The notes beneath the pieces are model-generated. The model saw nothing but the letters and a program-made list of their open reading frames with translations. It was not told where the DNA came from and did not search any database. This document shows, one piece after another, positions 15,579 through 22,885 of a stretch of 43,503 nt of DNA; the first letter of the stretch is position 1; the number at the start of each line of letters is the position of its first letter. Source of the stretch: a virus. The translations under genes were made by a program, and so were the position numbers. Location: the IMG/VR virus record IMGVR_UViG_3300006339_000004, positions 1-43,503 of that record. The stretch is one strand, 5' to 3'.

Positions 15579-16254
15579 AATACATTCTATTATTATTATA
15601 GTGGGATTCAATTAAATAAACTAAATCATTTGTATTATACCAATCATTATAAATGCACGTATCTCCCCTTACAAATAATTTACCATCTTCAATCTTCCAA
15701 TCACAATAATACGTATCACCCAATATTGTTTCTTTTCTTTTAACTTCTTGTATTTGATCCAAATTATAAAACACTTTATTAATTGTTAAGGGTCCTATTT
15801 CACTCATACCCCAATTTGCCATAAATGTTGCTCCTTTGTTTACAAATGATTCTATAATATGCCATTCAACAGGATTGGAACCACAAGTAATCCATATACC
15901 TTTTAAATTTAAATCCTTAAATCCTTTTGTTTTAATAATTGCTTTTGCATGATCTGGAGCTAAATGAGTATGAGTGTATTTGTTAATTTCTTTAGAAAAT
16001 CTATACGCATTAAATTGTTCAACAGTTACTTCTGCACCAATACTAATTGCTGGTAATGTTTGTGCTAATAATCCTCCTGCATGTTCCATTTTACATACGG
16101 TATAGATTTTAGAATTCTTTGATATTTTTTGACTTTCTATTGCAATCTTATTACATGCCTTTAAATTTTCTGGAGTCCTAAAAATATGTTTTTGTATTCC
16201 TGTTGTACCACTACTTTTAACAAAAACTCCTTCGCTTAACATATTCTTGTACAT
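15559..16254 (-). CDS. Miniature ANL adenylation domain
   Basis: A 231-residue protein that is essentially only the middle of an ANL enzyme. The phosphate loop KSSGTTGIQK (13-22) comes right at the N-terminus, the A5-like NWGMSEIG is in place, then YNTNDLVYLI (A7) and finally YYDGRLI (225-231), at which the reading frame stops, exactly where the hinge before the C-terminal lid would begin. Both the N-terminal roughly 150 residues and the C-terminal domain with the catalytic lysine are absent. A GGAA ribosome site precedes the chosen ATG. The protein could be a partial enzyme working with another subunit, a thiol-independent adenylating core, or a decayed copy; tight overlaps with neighbours argue that it is expressed. 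Confidence 0.72.
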   Translation of the reverse strand: MYKNMLSEGVFVKSSGTTGIQKHIFRTPENLKACNKIAIESQKISKNSKIYTVCKMEHAGGLLAQTLPAISIGAEVTVEQFNAYRFSKEINKYTHTHLAPDHAKAIIKTKGFKDLNLKGIWITCGSNPVEWHIIESFVNKGATFMANWGMSEIGPLTINKVFYNLDQIQEVKRKETILGDTYYCDWKIEDGKLFVRGDTCIYNDWYNTNDLVYLIESHYNNNRMYYDGRLI

Positions 16255-16756
16255 TTAATTTCCATATAGTTTGTTCTGTATAATATAATATAGTATCAGA
16301 TACTTTATCGAGTATTCCTTGTTTTGCTAATAAACCCATTAATTTATGATTTCGTAATGCCTTACCACTATGTTCATTGGAAATGTTTGTTGTTATATAC
16401 AAATTATCTGTAGGACAGTAATCTATGAAAACAGGAATAAAATCTCTCCAAGTTATTGTGTTCCAATTACCTTTATTCAGGCCTTTATAAGGACTTGCTC
16501 CGGGTAATTCACATCCTCGAAAATTAATCCTCCAACCATTTTCGTTTATTTCTGGTAAGGGATGACAACCTCCAACCGCAACAATTTCATCATCCTTGAT
16601 AGCACAATAATATTCTCCCCAATCTTTACACCATTCTAATTTCATAGACTTAAAGGATGAGTTATTTGTATATCCTAAGTCTTTACATTTATCACAAAAT
16701 ATTTGGAGTTTGCTATGTAGTTGATTAGTGATTGGTTTTATATTGAAAATCCCCAT
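16217..16756 (-). CDS. GNAT-like N-acetyltransferase
   Basis: A 179-residue protein from the ATG at 16754-16756 (MGIFNIKPITNQ), preferred because AGGAA sits just upstream; an upstream TTG is less likely. AIKDDEIVAVGGCHPLP resembles the beta4 strand entering the acetyl-CoA site of GNAT proteins, and the C-terminal part contains further strands and helices of suitable length, but the classic RxxGxG loop is not evident (NEHSGKALRNHKLMGLL is the nearest candidate). It overlaps the mini-adenylation gene by 38 bases and the QueC-like gene by 19. Function is tentative. Confidence 0.5.
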   Translation of the reverse strand: MGIFNIKPITNQLHSKLQIFCDKCKDLGYTNNSSFKSMKLEWCKDWGEYYCAIKDDEIVAVGGCHPLPEINENGWRINFRGCELPGASPYKGLNKGNWNTITWRDFIPVFIDYCPTDNLYITTNISNEHSGKALRNHKLMGLLAKQGILDKVSDTILYYTEQTIWKLNVQEYVKRRSFC

Positions 16757-17382
16757 GCTCTTTCCTGACACCACCAACATATACCACAATGTCCTAATTT
16801 TGGGTCTTTAACATTTTGTGCTTCCCATTCACATGATCTAGTATATACAAATAAACTATCTATTAAATTATATTCTTTATATATTTGGGCTAGTTTCTTT
16901 TTATCTATATTAATCCAGGGTGTATATGCTTTATTATTATTACGTAAAACGTCTTTCATAATAGTAGGATTTCTGTCTACTTCTGTAACTTCTTCTATAA
17001 ATGTATCAGTAATAGATTTTGGTGGATTAGCAGTAATTCCTGTATAGAAAATATTTATTAATTTATTTTTTCTATAATAATCTAATTTATCAAATATATT
17101 ACTTAATGTTTGATGGTCACAAAATGTACTATGATGTTCTATGTTTATATTTCCGGTTAATTCGATACATTTTTGAATAACATTATTAGTTGTTGTAACA
17201 TTTTTAAATTGTCTTGCTTTATTTCCAGTAGATAAAATATAGATTTTATCATTAGAATATTTCATTAAAAAGTATAAAAGCAAAGAACTATCAGCTCCGC
17301 CGCTACAACTTATACCTATAGGACCTTCATATATTTTTAAATTGACTCCGGATAAATTTAATTCTTTTTTAATTAAATTCAT
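16738..17382 (-). CDS. QueC-like PP-loop ATPase
   Basis: A 214-residue protein with the PP-loop SCSGGADSS (25-33), which binds ATP pyrophosphate, and a C-terminal zinc-type set C184, C199, C202, C205 in TRSCEWEAQ and HCGICWWCQERAWGF. That four-cysteine ending is diagnostic of QueC (7-cyano-7-deazaguanine synthase) and its relatives, which adenylate a carboxylate and replace it with nitrogen. No QueD, FolE or other preQ0-pathway enzyme is visible here, so it may catalyse a different amidation or nitrile-type step. QueC-like proteins also occur in some defence systems. Overlaps the neighbouring hydroxylase-like gene by four bases. Confidence 0.8.
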   Translation of the reverse strand: MNLIKKELNLSGVNLKIYEGPIGISCSGGADSSLLLYFLMKYSNDKIYILSTGNKARQFKNVTTTNNVIQKCIELTGNINIEHHSTFCDHQTLSNIFDKLDYYRKNKLINIFYTGITANPPKSITDTFIEEVTEVDRNPTIMKDVLRNNNKAYTPWINIDKKKLAQIYKEYNLIDSLFVYTRSCEWEAQNVKDPKLGHCGICWWCQERAWGFSI

Positions 17383-18011
17383 GGTTCTATTAGATTTGTT
17401 ACTGTTGACACAGATTCTTCTGTTAATTTAATATTCATTATTAATACAATATGATCATCCTCATCATTGGCATTAAATATTGTATGCCGTTTACAAGTAT
17501 TTAAAAAATATAAACTACCATAATTCCAATGTAATACATTATCATATTGATATATAAAATATCCCCCATCTAACGGATTACATACTAGTAAAGGGACAAT
17601 TAATCTAAAACTATCTATTGTAGATCCCATATTATCTACATGACTTGGAAAAAATCCGCCTGGTTTTAATTTTAAAATATGAGATCTAAATAACCATTCT
17701 TTAAAAGGATCACAATATAATTTTAATACATCATAAACAGGTGTTGGTACAATAAAATCAGATTCAGTTATATTTGTATTATTTTCTTTATTATACTCAT
17801 ATAAACTATCTAAATCAGGCCCAGGTCCTAAATTGCCGTCTAAATTAGTTACACTCAATCCCCAACGATTTATATGTTTTCTAGGATTATATTTTGTCCA
17901 ATTATCATCAAATTGGATTAATCTTTCTAACATAGTCTTCGAATTTTGATATATGTTTAATTTAACTTGATCCCCATATGCTGTTAGAGTATTAAATAAT
18001 TCAAAACTCAT
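17379..18011 (-). CDS. Aspartyl/asparaginyl beta-hydroxylase-like oxygenase
   Basis: A 210-residue protein from the ATG at 18009-18011 (MSFELFNTLTAY), chosen because AGGAG precedes it. Motifs fit the AspH-like double-stranded beta-helix: LKPGGFFPSHVDN with H124-x-D126, the strand SFRLIVPLL, and the distal H176 in FLNTCKRHTIFN. It would use 2-oxoglutarate and iron to hydroxylate a peptide or small substrate. It overlaps the upstream radical-SAM gene by 11 bases. Together with neighbours it suggests radical chemistry followed by hydroxylation, but no target is identifiable. Confidence 0.75.
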   Translation of the reverse strand: MSFELFNTLTAYGDQVKLNIYQNSKTMLERLIQFDDNWTKYNPRKHINRWGLSVTNLDGNLGPGPDLDSLYEYNKENNTNITESDFIVPTPVYDVLKLYCDPFKEWLFRSHILKLKPGGFFPSHVDNMGSTIDSFRLIVPLLVCNPLDGGYFIYQYDNVLHWNYGSLYFLNTCKRHTIFNANDEDDHIVLIMNIKLTEESVSTVTNLIEP

Positions 18012-19032
18012 ACGTTGTATCTCCTGGCCATAGTGGTAATTGTACACCCACTTTTCTTTTTGGTATTTTACTATCAGCAGAACTCACGCAATTATCAGTA
18101 ATGCATGGCATAGGTTTGTCAAATAATTTAAATCCAGTTTGAATATTTCCTAAAGGTATATCAGAGCAAGAATATGACCGCTTAATGCTCCCACAAGGCT
18201 CGCGTATAATAATACTACGATATCCCGACGAACAGATCCAGCCTTTGAATTCATTAAAATTAAACGCATTAAATCTTTCGGCTTGATCCATTTCATGCAC
18301 AATCCCTTTCGAATCAATTAACTCTATTTCCATTTGTGGGGTTTGAGACTCATTATGCAATATGTCTAACTGACTTTTAGTATATCCATCTACTACTTTT
18401 GTCGCCGTAGGATTAGATTGGGGTTTTAAAGTTGTATGAATACCCCTCTCTTTAAAATATAAAACATGATCTGTTAATGTCCAAAATTTCTCAGGTATCA
18501 TTACCATATTAATAGTAATTCTTACACCATTATCTTGACAATATACTAATTTGTCTGTAAATTCTTCAATCTTTTTTTCAGTATCTAAATGTTCAAAATG
18601 AGCAGATGCGGTTATTGAAGCCCTATCAAATTTTTTAGCATATTTGATATATGTTTCAAACCATTTCATCTTTCTTGAACAGTTTGACGTCATATGTATT
18701 CTCTGTCTCTTAGAATATTTATCATCTGCAAGATATTTTAATATATCCAAATATCCAGGATGAAATGTTGGTTCTCCACCAGACAAAGACCAATTAAATG
18801 AATTAAATCCTTGTTCTCTCGCCTGACGTTTTATTTCATCTATTGTTGTTAAACACAACTCTGTAGGTCTATGATCTTTCTTATCTGATCTCGCGTATGG
18901 CCAACAATAAGAACAGTGATAATTACAAAATCTTCCTAATAACCATGACACAGTAAAGGTATCATGATGTAACATGGTTTTTGTTCCTACAAGTTGTATA
19001 TCATCAAATGGAATTTTAGTAAAATCATTCAT
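18001..19032 (-). CDS. Radical SAM protein with C-terminal cysteine region
   Basis: A 343-residue protein. The cluster-binding motif is CNYHCSYC (C36, C40, C43) and GGEP lies at 85-88, so it reduces SAM to a 5'-deoxyadenosyl radical. The C-terminal third has further cysteines (GWICSSG, EPCGS, YSCSD, MPCITDNC) consistent with a SPASM/twitch auxiliary iron-sulphur site, although spacing is not the canonical one. Unlike the five proteins with an N-terminal cysteine domain, it starts directly with the catalytic barrel. It lies three bases into the next gene of the run. Family members modify peptides or small molecules; no precursor peptide is evident next to it. Confidence 0.85.
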   Translation of the reverse strand: MNDFTKIPFDDIQLVGTKTMLHHDTFTVSWLLGRFCNYHCSYCWPYARSDKKDHRPTELCLTTIDEIKRQAREQGFNSFNWSLSGGEPTFHPGYLDILKYLADDKYSKRQRIHMTSNCSRKMKWFETYIKYAKKFDRASITASAHFEHLDTEKKIEEFTDKLVYCQDNGVRITINMVMIPEKFWTLTDHVLYFKERGIHTTLKPQSNPTATKVVDGYTKSQLDILHNESQTPQMEIELIDSKGIVHEMDQAERFNAFNFNEFKGWICSSGYRSIIIREPCGSIKRSYSCSDIPLGNIQTGFKLFDKPMPCITDNCVSSADSKIPKRKVGVQLPLWPGDTTYEF

Positions 19033-20333
19033 ATTAAATATTTTTTAATTCGTGGATGTAAACTTTCCGCAGCACTTGTATTTCTAATTTTGTCTTGTAT
19101 TCTTGTATGTTTTTTAAAATGATGTCTTAATTCCTCTACACTATTTGGTTTAATAGTAGGAAATACAGTTGGTAAAAATAAATCCCATATTGGATCATTT
19201 AAACATGTTTGAACAGGAGTTAATGTTTTTTCTATAAATTCCTCATCTTTAATATTTTCTTCTTTAATTAAATCATTGATTTCTTTTATTATAAATTTTT
19301 TATCTTCTTCAAATAAAATAGCAGGATGAAAATGTGGTGGATCTTCACACGCCTGAATATATGCAGCTCCAACAGATGCACGCCCTTCAGGATATCCTTC
19401 TTTTCTCATATTATAAAAATATCTTGCCCATTCTTTTACATCAAAAATATTATACATTTGTACAACCATGTTAATTGAAAGATGTGTAAGATTGGGAAGA
19501 GTTTGTAATTCATTAATATTTTGTAATACTGCGTTCCATTTGGCATTTGTTCTTATATACTCATATGTTTTTCCTATACCATCTAAACTCGCGCAAATAT
19601 TTAATTTATTAAATTGTTTAAATAATTGCCAATGTTTATTAAAATTTGTGCAATTAGAAGTGATATTTAAATGTAAATCTGTATTATCTTCTTCAATTAA
19701 CTTCTCTAAAAATGCTATTGAATCTGGATCTACTGTAGGTTCTCCACCCAATATGTTTAATCTCTCTATAAGTGTAAAATCAATATCAGAAAGAAAATTA
19801 TTAATATCCATATTATTTGAAATTTTTCCTTCAGGTCTACCCATGTAATATTGATATAACACCGGATGAAGTTCTAATTCTTTATATATTTCTGTACTAT
19901 TTCCTGGATCACACATACGACATTTTAAATTACAAACATTACCAGGACGAATATCTAATGCCAATGGTTGTTTATCTCGATTTCCATATTTTAAATCTGG
20001 AGTAACATGGCCGTCTCGTTTTATAAATTCTTGTCTATCACTAGACCATCCCTTTCTTTCTCGATCACCACATACAAAACATTCAAGCGGTTCTTCCCCC
20101 TTTAATAATTTTTCTCTTATTTCCAAAAGTTGTTTATCATTATAAAAAAACTCCTTCAATCTTTCTTTTGCAGGAATTCCTGAAGATTTTTCACTAAACT
20201 TTGCTTTCGTGAAGCGTGCTTCACAACACATCTTAATTGAATCTTTTGATGCGTTTACATAAGTATGCATAAATGGGGCGGGACAATGAAATCCCTTTTT
20301 ATATTTTATTTTTTCATGAATTTCACGTCTCAT
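19029..20333 (-). CDS. Radical SAM protein with N-terminal twitch-type cysteine domain
   Basis: A 434-residue protein. An N-terminal module carries FHCPAPFMHTY (C17), KMCCEARF (C36, C37) and ECFVCGD (C85, C88), the pattern of the N-terminal twitch domain that binds an extra iron-sulphur cluster. The catalytic motif CNLKCRMC (C134, C138, C141) and GGEP (196-199) follow, then a radical-SAM half-barrel. The C-terminus FKKHTRIQDKIRN, ending IKKYLI, closely matches the protein at 21509-22885, showing the two are paralogues. The gene lies inside an unbroken overlapping run. Substrate unknown. Confidence 0.88.
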   Translation of the reverse strand: MRREIHEKIKYKKGFHCPAPFMHTYVNASKDSIKMCCEARFTKAKFSEKSSGIPAKERLKEFFYNDKQLLEIREKLLKGEEPLECFVCGDRERKGWSSDRQEFIKRDGHVTPDLKYGNRDKQPLALDIRPGNVCNLKCRMCDPGNSTEIYKELELHPVLYQYYMGRPEGKISNNMDINNFLSDIDFTLIERLNILGGEPTVDPDSIAFLEKLIEEDNTDLHLNITSNCTNFNKHWQLFKQFNKLNICASLDGIGKTYEYIRTNAKWNAVLQNINELQTLPNLTHLSINMVVQMYNIFDVKEWARYFYNMRKEGYPEGRASVGAAYIQACEDPPHFHPAILFEEDKKFIIKEINDLIKEENIKDEEFIEKTLTPVQTCLNDPIWDLFLPTVFPTIKPNSVEELRHHFKKHTRIQDKIRNTSAAESLHPRIKKYLI

Positions 20334-21502
20334 AAAAATTCCTTAATTAAAAATTTATCTTTTTCTAACCAATGTCCAACTTGATTTACTGGTATTCCTC
20401 CACGTCGGACATAAAAATTATCAATATCATTTAATTTATTTAATAATTCAATTTGCTTAGTACATCTATAATATAATCCCATATATACTGCAGTGGGTCG
20501 ATATTGAAAAATATTACTTAACCACATCAATTTTGTGCCCGAATTTTCATCCTCATCATGTTTAGAAATAAAATCATGAATAGAAAATCTTGAATCCAAT
20601 AAATCTACATGATCATAATATAAGTTTACATTATCTTTAAATTCATTAAACCAGGATAACCAACTCTGCATTCCTCCAAAATAATCAGTATACTTTTCAA
20701 ATTCCCCATCTTTTATTTCACTAGCTCCATCCAAAACATCTACACTACTAATAAAATCTTTATAATTTAATCCATTCCAATTTTCATGTATTTGTTTCAT
20801 CATATATAATGAATATTCATTACTATCAAAAAATACTAATTTCAAGTCTTTAGTATAACCTGTATCTTTTAAAATTTTTAAATGATTAAGTCCACAAGCT
20901 ACTGTATAAAATACAGATACATCTTTTATAAAATGATGAGAATGAATAGATGGTGAATTTTCTTTAGGTAAAATTGGCTCCGTATTCCAAGGAAGAAAGT
21001 TTGAAAATGTACTATCCTTTATAAAATTATAAACATCATATTGATCAGCTATATAAGTAAGAGTTTTTTTAATTTGAGAACTAAATTCTCTTCTTTCTTT
21101 TATTTTTGATAATAAAGGACATCCTTTAGATTTCCATTGTTTAACATTTAAATAATATAATTCTTGATCTCCTATAAAAACATCATTATCTATAATATCT
21201 TGATCTAATTCTTGTATAAATGAATCATCCTCTGTTTCTAAATCATGTCCAACTTTTATTATTATTGCATGATCAACTGATTTTGTTTTTAAAAATTCAA
21301 GAGCTTCAACATAAGTACCAAAAAGTTTAAAAGACTTCTCATATGAAGACGGCGGGGGATATGGATAAGGTTGGGGATTTACTTGCCAATCTAATTCCAA
21401 AAACCAATATTCTGTTAAATTTTTATGAAGACCTTTAACAACAGGATCAACATTATTTGAATTGTCAATCCAACAAATAAAATATTTTCTTTTTAATTCC
21501 AT
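20330..21502 (-). CDS. Protein related to the N-terminal region of the giant radical SAM fusion
   Basis: A 390-residue protein with no radical-SAM motif. It matches the first about 450 residues of the 1412-residue protein encoded at 25349-29587: compare VGHDLETEDDSFIQEL with PGHRLSHDTCFYLIEQ, DLKLVFFDSNEYSLYM with ENVIFYDISGPALSFK, and GTKLMWLSNIF with GNTFIWVSNVY. The first part resembles a GT-A-like fold lacking a clear DxD; the second, with a strand ending in FFDSNE, looks like a Rossmann/methyltransferase-type domain. Both readings are tentative. Its existence as a free protein suggests that it partners the radical-SAM proteins as a separate subunit. Confidence 0.62.
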   Translation of the reverse strand: MELKRKYFICWIDNSNNVDPVVKGLHKNLTEYWFLELDWQVNPQPYPYPPPSSYEKSFKLFGTYVEALEFLKTKSVDHAIIIKVGHDLETEDDSFIQELDQDIIDNDVFIGDQELYYLNVKQWKSKGCPLLSKIKERREFSSQIKKTLTYIADQYDVYNFIKDSTFSNFLPWNTEPILPKENSPSIHSHHFIKDVSVFYTVACGLNHLKILKDTGYTKDLKLVFFDSNEYSLYMMKQIHENWNGLNYKDFISSVDVLDGASEIKDGEFEKYTDYFGGMQSWLSWFNEFKDNVNLYYDHVDLLDSRFSIHDFISKHDEDENSGTKLMWLSNIFQYRPTAVYMGLYYRCTKQIELLNKLNDIDNFYVRRGGIPVNQVGHWLEKDKFLIKEFL

Positions 21503-21508
21503 AATTAA

Positions 21509-22885
21509 TCATATTAAATATCGTTCAAGTTGTGGTGTAATATCTAAAACATTCGTTTTTCTTAATTTATCTGCTAATCTGGTATGTTTAATAAATTGCT
21601 CTTTATTATATTTTATATTAGGTAACATCCATCTATCACCTCTTTTTTCAAGATCATCTGGTAACTTGTCTACAAATTCTGAATCTTTTCTATAATGACT
21701 TACATCTTTATTAAGATCTGAATATACTTGCTGAAAACATTCTTGTTCTTCTTCATTAATATTATAATCATATATTACTCTCTCTATTTCACTTCTAATA
21801 AAATCTTTATGATCATCATCTAACCAATGTATATTTAAATGCATTGGTTCAACTATTGGATGTAGTGCCGGTGGATCTATAAATTCAAATCTACGGCTTT
21901 GCTCTATCATCCATGCAACATGATTGTAAATATGGAAAATATTATATACATTTATTACACTATTAAATCCTATACTATTAATATTTGGTAATTCACACGC
22001 TTTTAAGAAATTAGTATGAACTTTTTTCCACTCACATCCTGTTCTACAATATTCAAAAACTTTTCCCAATCCATCAACACTAAACCGTAATTGTAACCCT
22101 TTAAATTGAGAAAGAAGATCAATAACTTTCTTAGGCCAAACTGTACCATTAGTAATTAAATGTAGTTGTATATTTTTAGCATCACCATGTTCAACTAACT
22201 GTTTCCATATTTTTATACAACTTGGATCTATAAATGTTTCTCCTCCAGACATTTTTAACCAACGGACACCTTCAAGATTATAATTATCATATAATCGAGA
22301 ATTATCTTGATCCCAATCAATAGATTCAGCCATTTTCATTTGCCACGGATTATCAGTCCACATATCCCAATATGTACCTTCTAATAAATCATAATTATCT
22401 AAAACTTCCTTTTCTATTTTACTACTCCAAATACTACTACAAGATCGACATTTGGCATTACATAATTTTCCTGGTCGCAAATCTATGTCTATTGGATGGT
22501 CATATATATTTCCTGTTTCAACATTAAATCCCATATTATCCATCGTAATACCTTCTGGTGCATATCTGTTTATAAAATCAATTCTAGCACTTTCTCTTTC
22601 AGCACCAATTTCTTCATAATGCTTACAATAATTACAAGGATGTGAACCATCTTCTAAAACAGGCCACTCATTATTTAAAAAAGCCTTTCTAACAGTTTTA
22701 ATTTTATCACTTGTCCACCACTTTTTTTGCTGATTTGCAACAGTATCACCCTCTCGAATTGCTGGCGTATCAATTCTGTCCATGATATCACTCATGCAAC
22801 ATAATTTAAAAGCACTATTTCCCATACTCGTATAAGTATGTAAAAACGGTGCTGGGCAAAATATTTTCTTAATTTGCTCCCTCAT
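21509..22885 (-). CDS. Radical SAM protein with N-terminal twitch-type cysteine domain
   Basis: A 458-residue protein. N-terminal cysteines C10 (IFCPAPFLHTY), C29 and C30 (KLCCMSD), C84 and C87 (CNYCKHY) form the twitch-type module. The SAM-radical motif is CNAKCRSC (C142, C146, C149), with GGET at 214-217 and a later DGLGKVFEYCRTGCEW. The C-terminus FIKHTRLADKLRKTN, ending LERYLI, is shared with the 434-residue paralogue. The two sit either side of the 390-residue partner-like gene, suggesting duplication of a radical-SAM gene around it. An N-terminal FCPAPF-type phrase occurs in all five twitch radical SAM proteins here. Confidence 0.88.
   Translation of the reverse strand: MREQIKKIFCPAPFLHTYTSMGNSAFKLCCMSDIMDRIDTPAIREGDTVANQQKKWWTSDKIKTVRKAFLNNEWPVLEDGSHPCNYCKHYEEIGAERESARIDFINRYAPEGITMDNMGFNVETGNIYDHPIDIDLRPGKLCNAKCRSCSSIWSSKIEKEVLDNYDLLEGTYWDMWTDNPWQMKMAESIDWDQDNSRLYDNYNLEGVRWLKMSGGETFIDPSCIKIWKQLVEHGDAKNIQLHLITNGTVWPKKVIDLLSQFKGLQLRFSVDGLGKVFEYCRTGCEWKKVHTNFLKACELPNINSIGFNSVINVYNIFHIYNHVAWMIEQSRRFEFIDPPALHPIVEPMHLNIHWLDDDHKDFIRSEIERVIYDYNINEEEQECFQQVYSDLNKDVSHYRKDSEFVDKLPDDLEKRGDRWMLPNIKYNKEQFIKHTRLADKLRKTNVLDITPQLERYLI

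Noticed and set aside
19468-19848. Open frame of 126 codons on the plus strand
   Set aside because: Entirely antisense to a radical-SAM gene with intact motifs; composition is that of a shadow frame.
16738-22885. Complete 7-deazaguanine DNA-modification pathway
   Set aside because: Only a QueC-like gene is present; the radical-SAM proteins here have twitch/SPASM features and sizes unlike QueE, and QueD/FolE were not seen.
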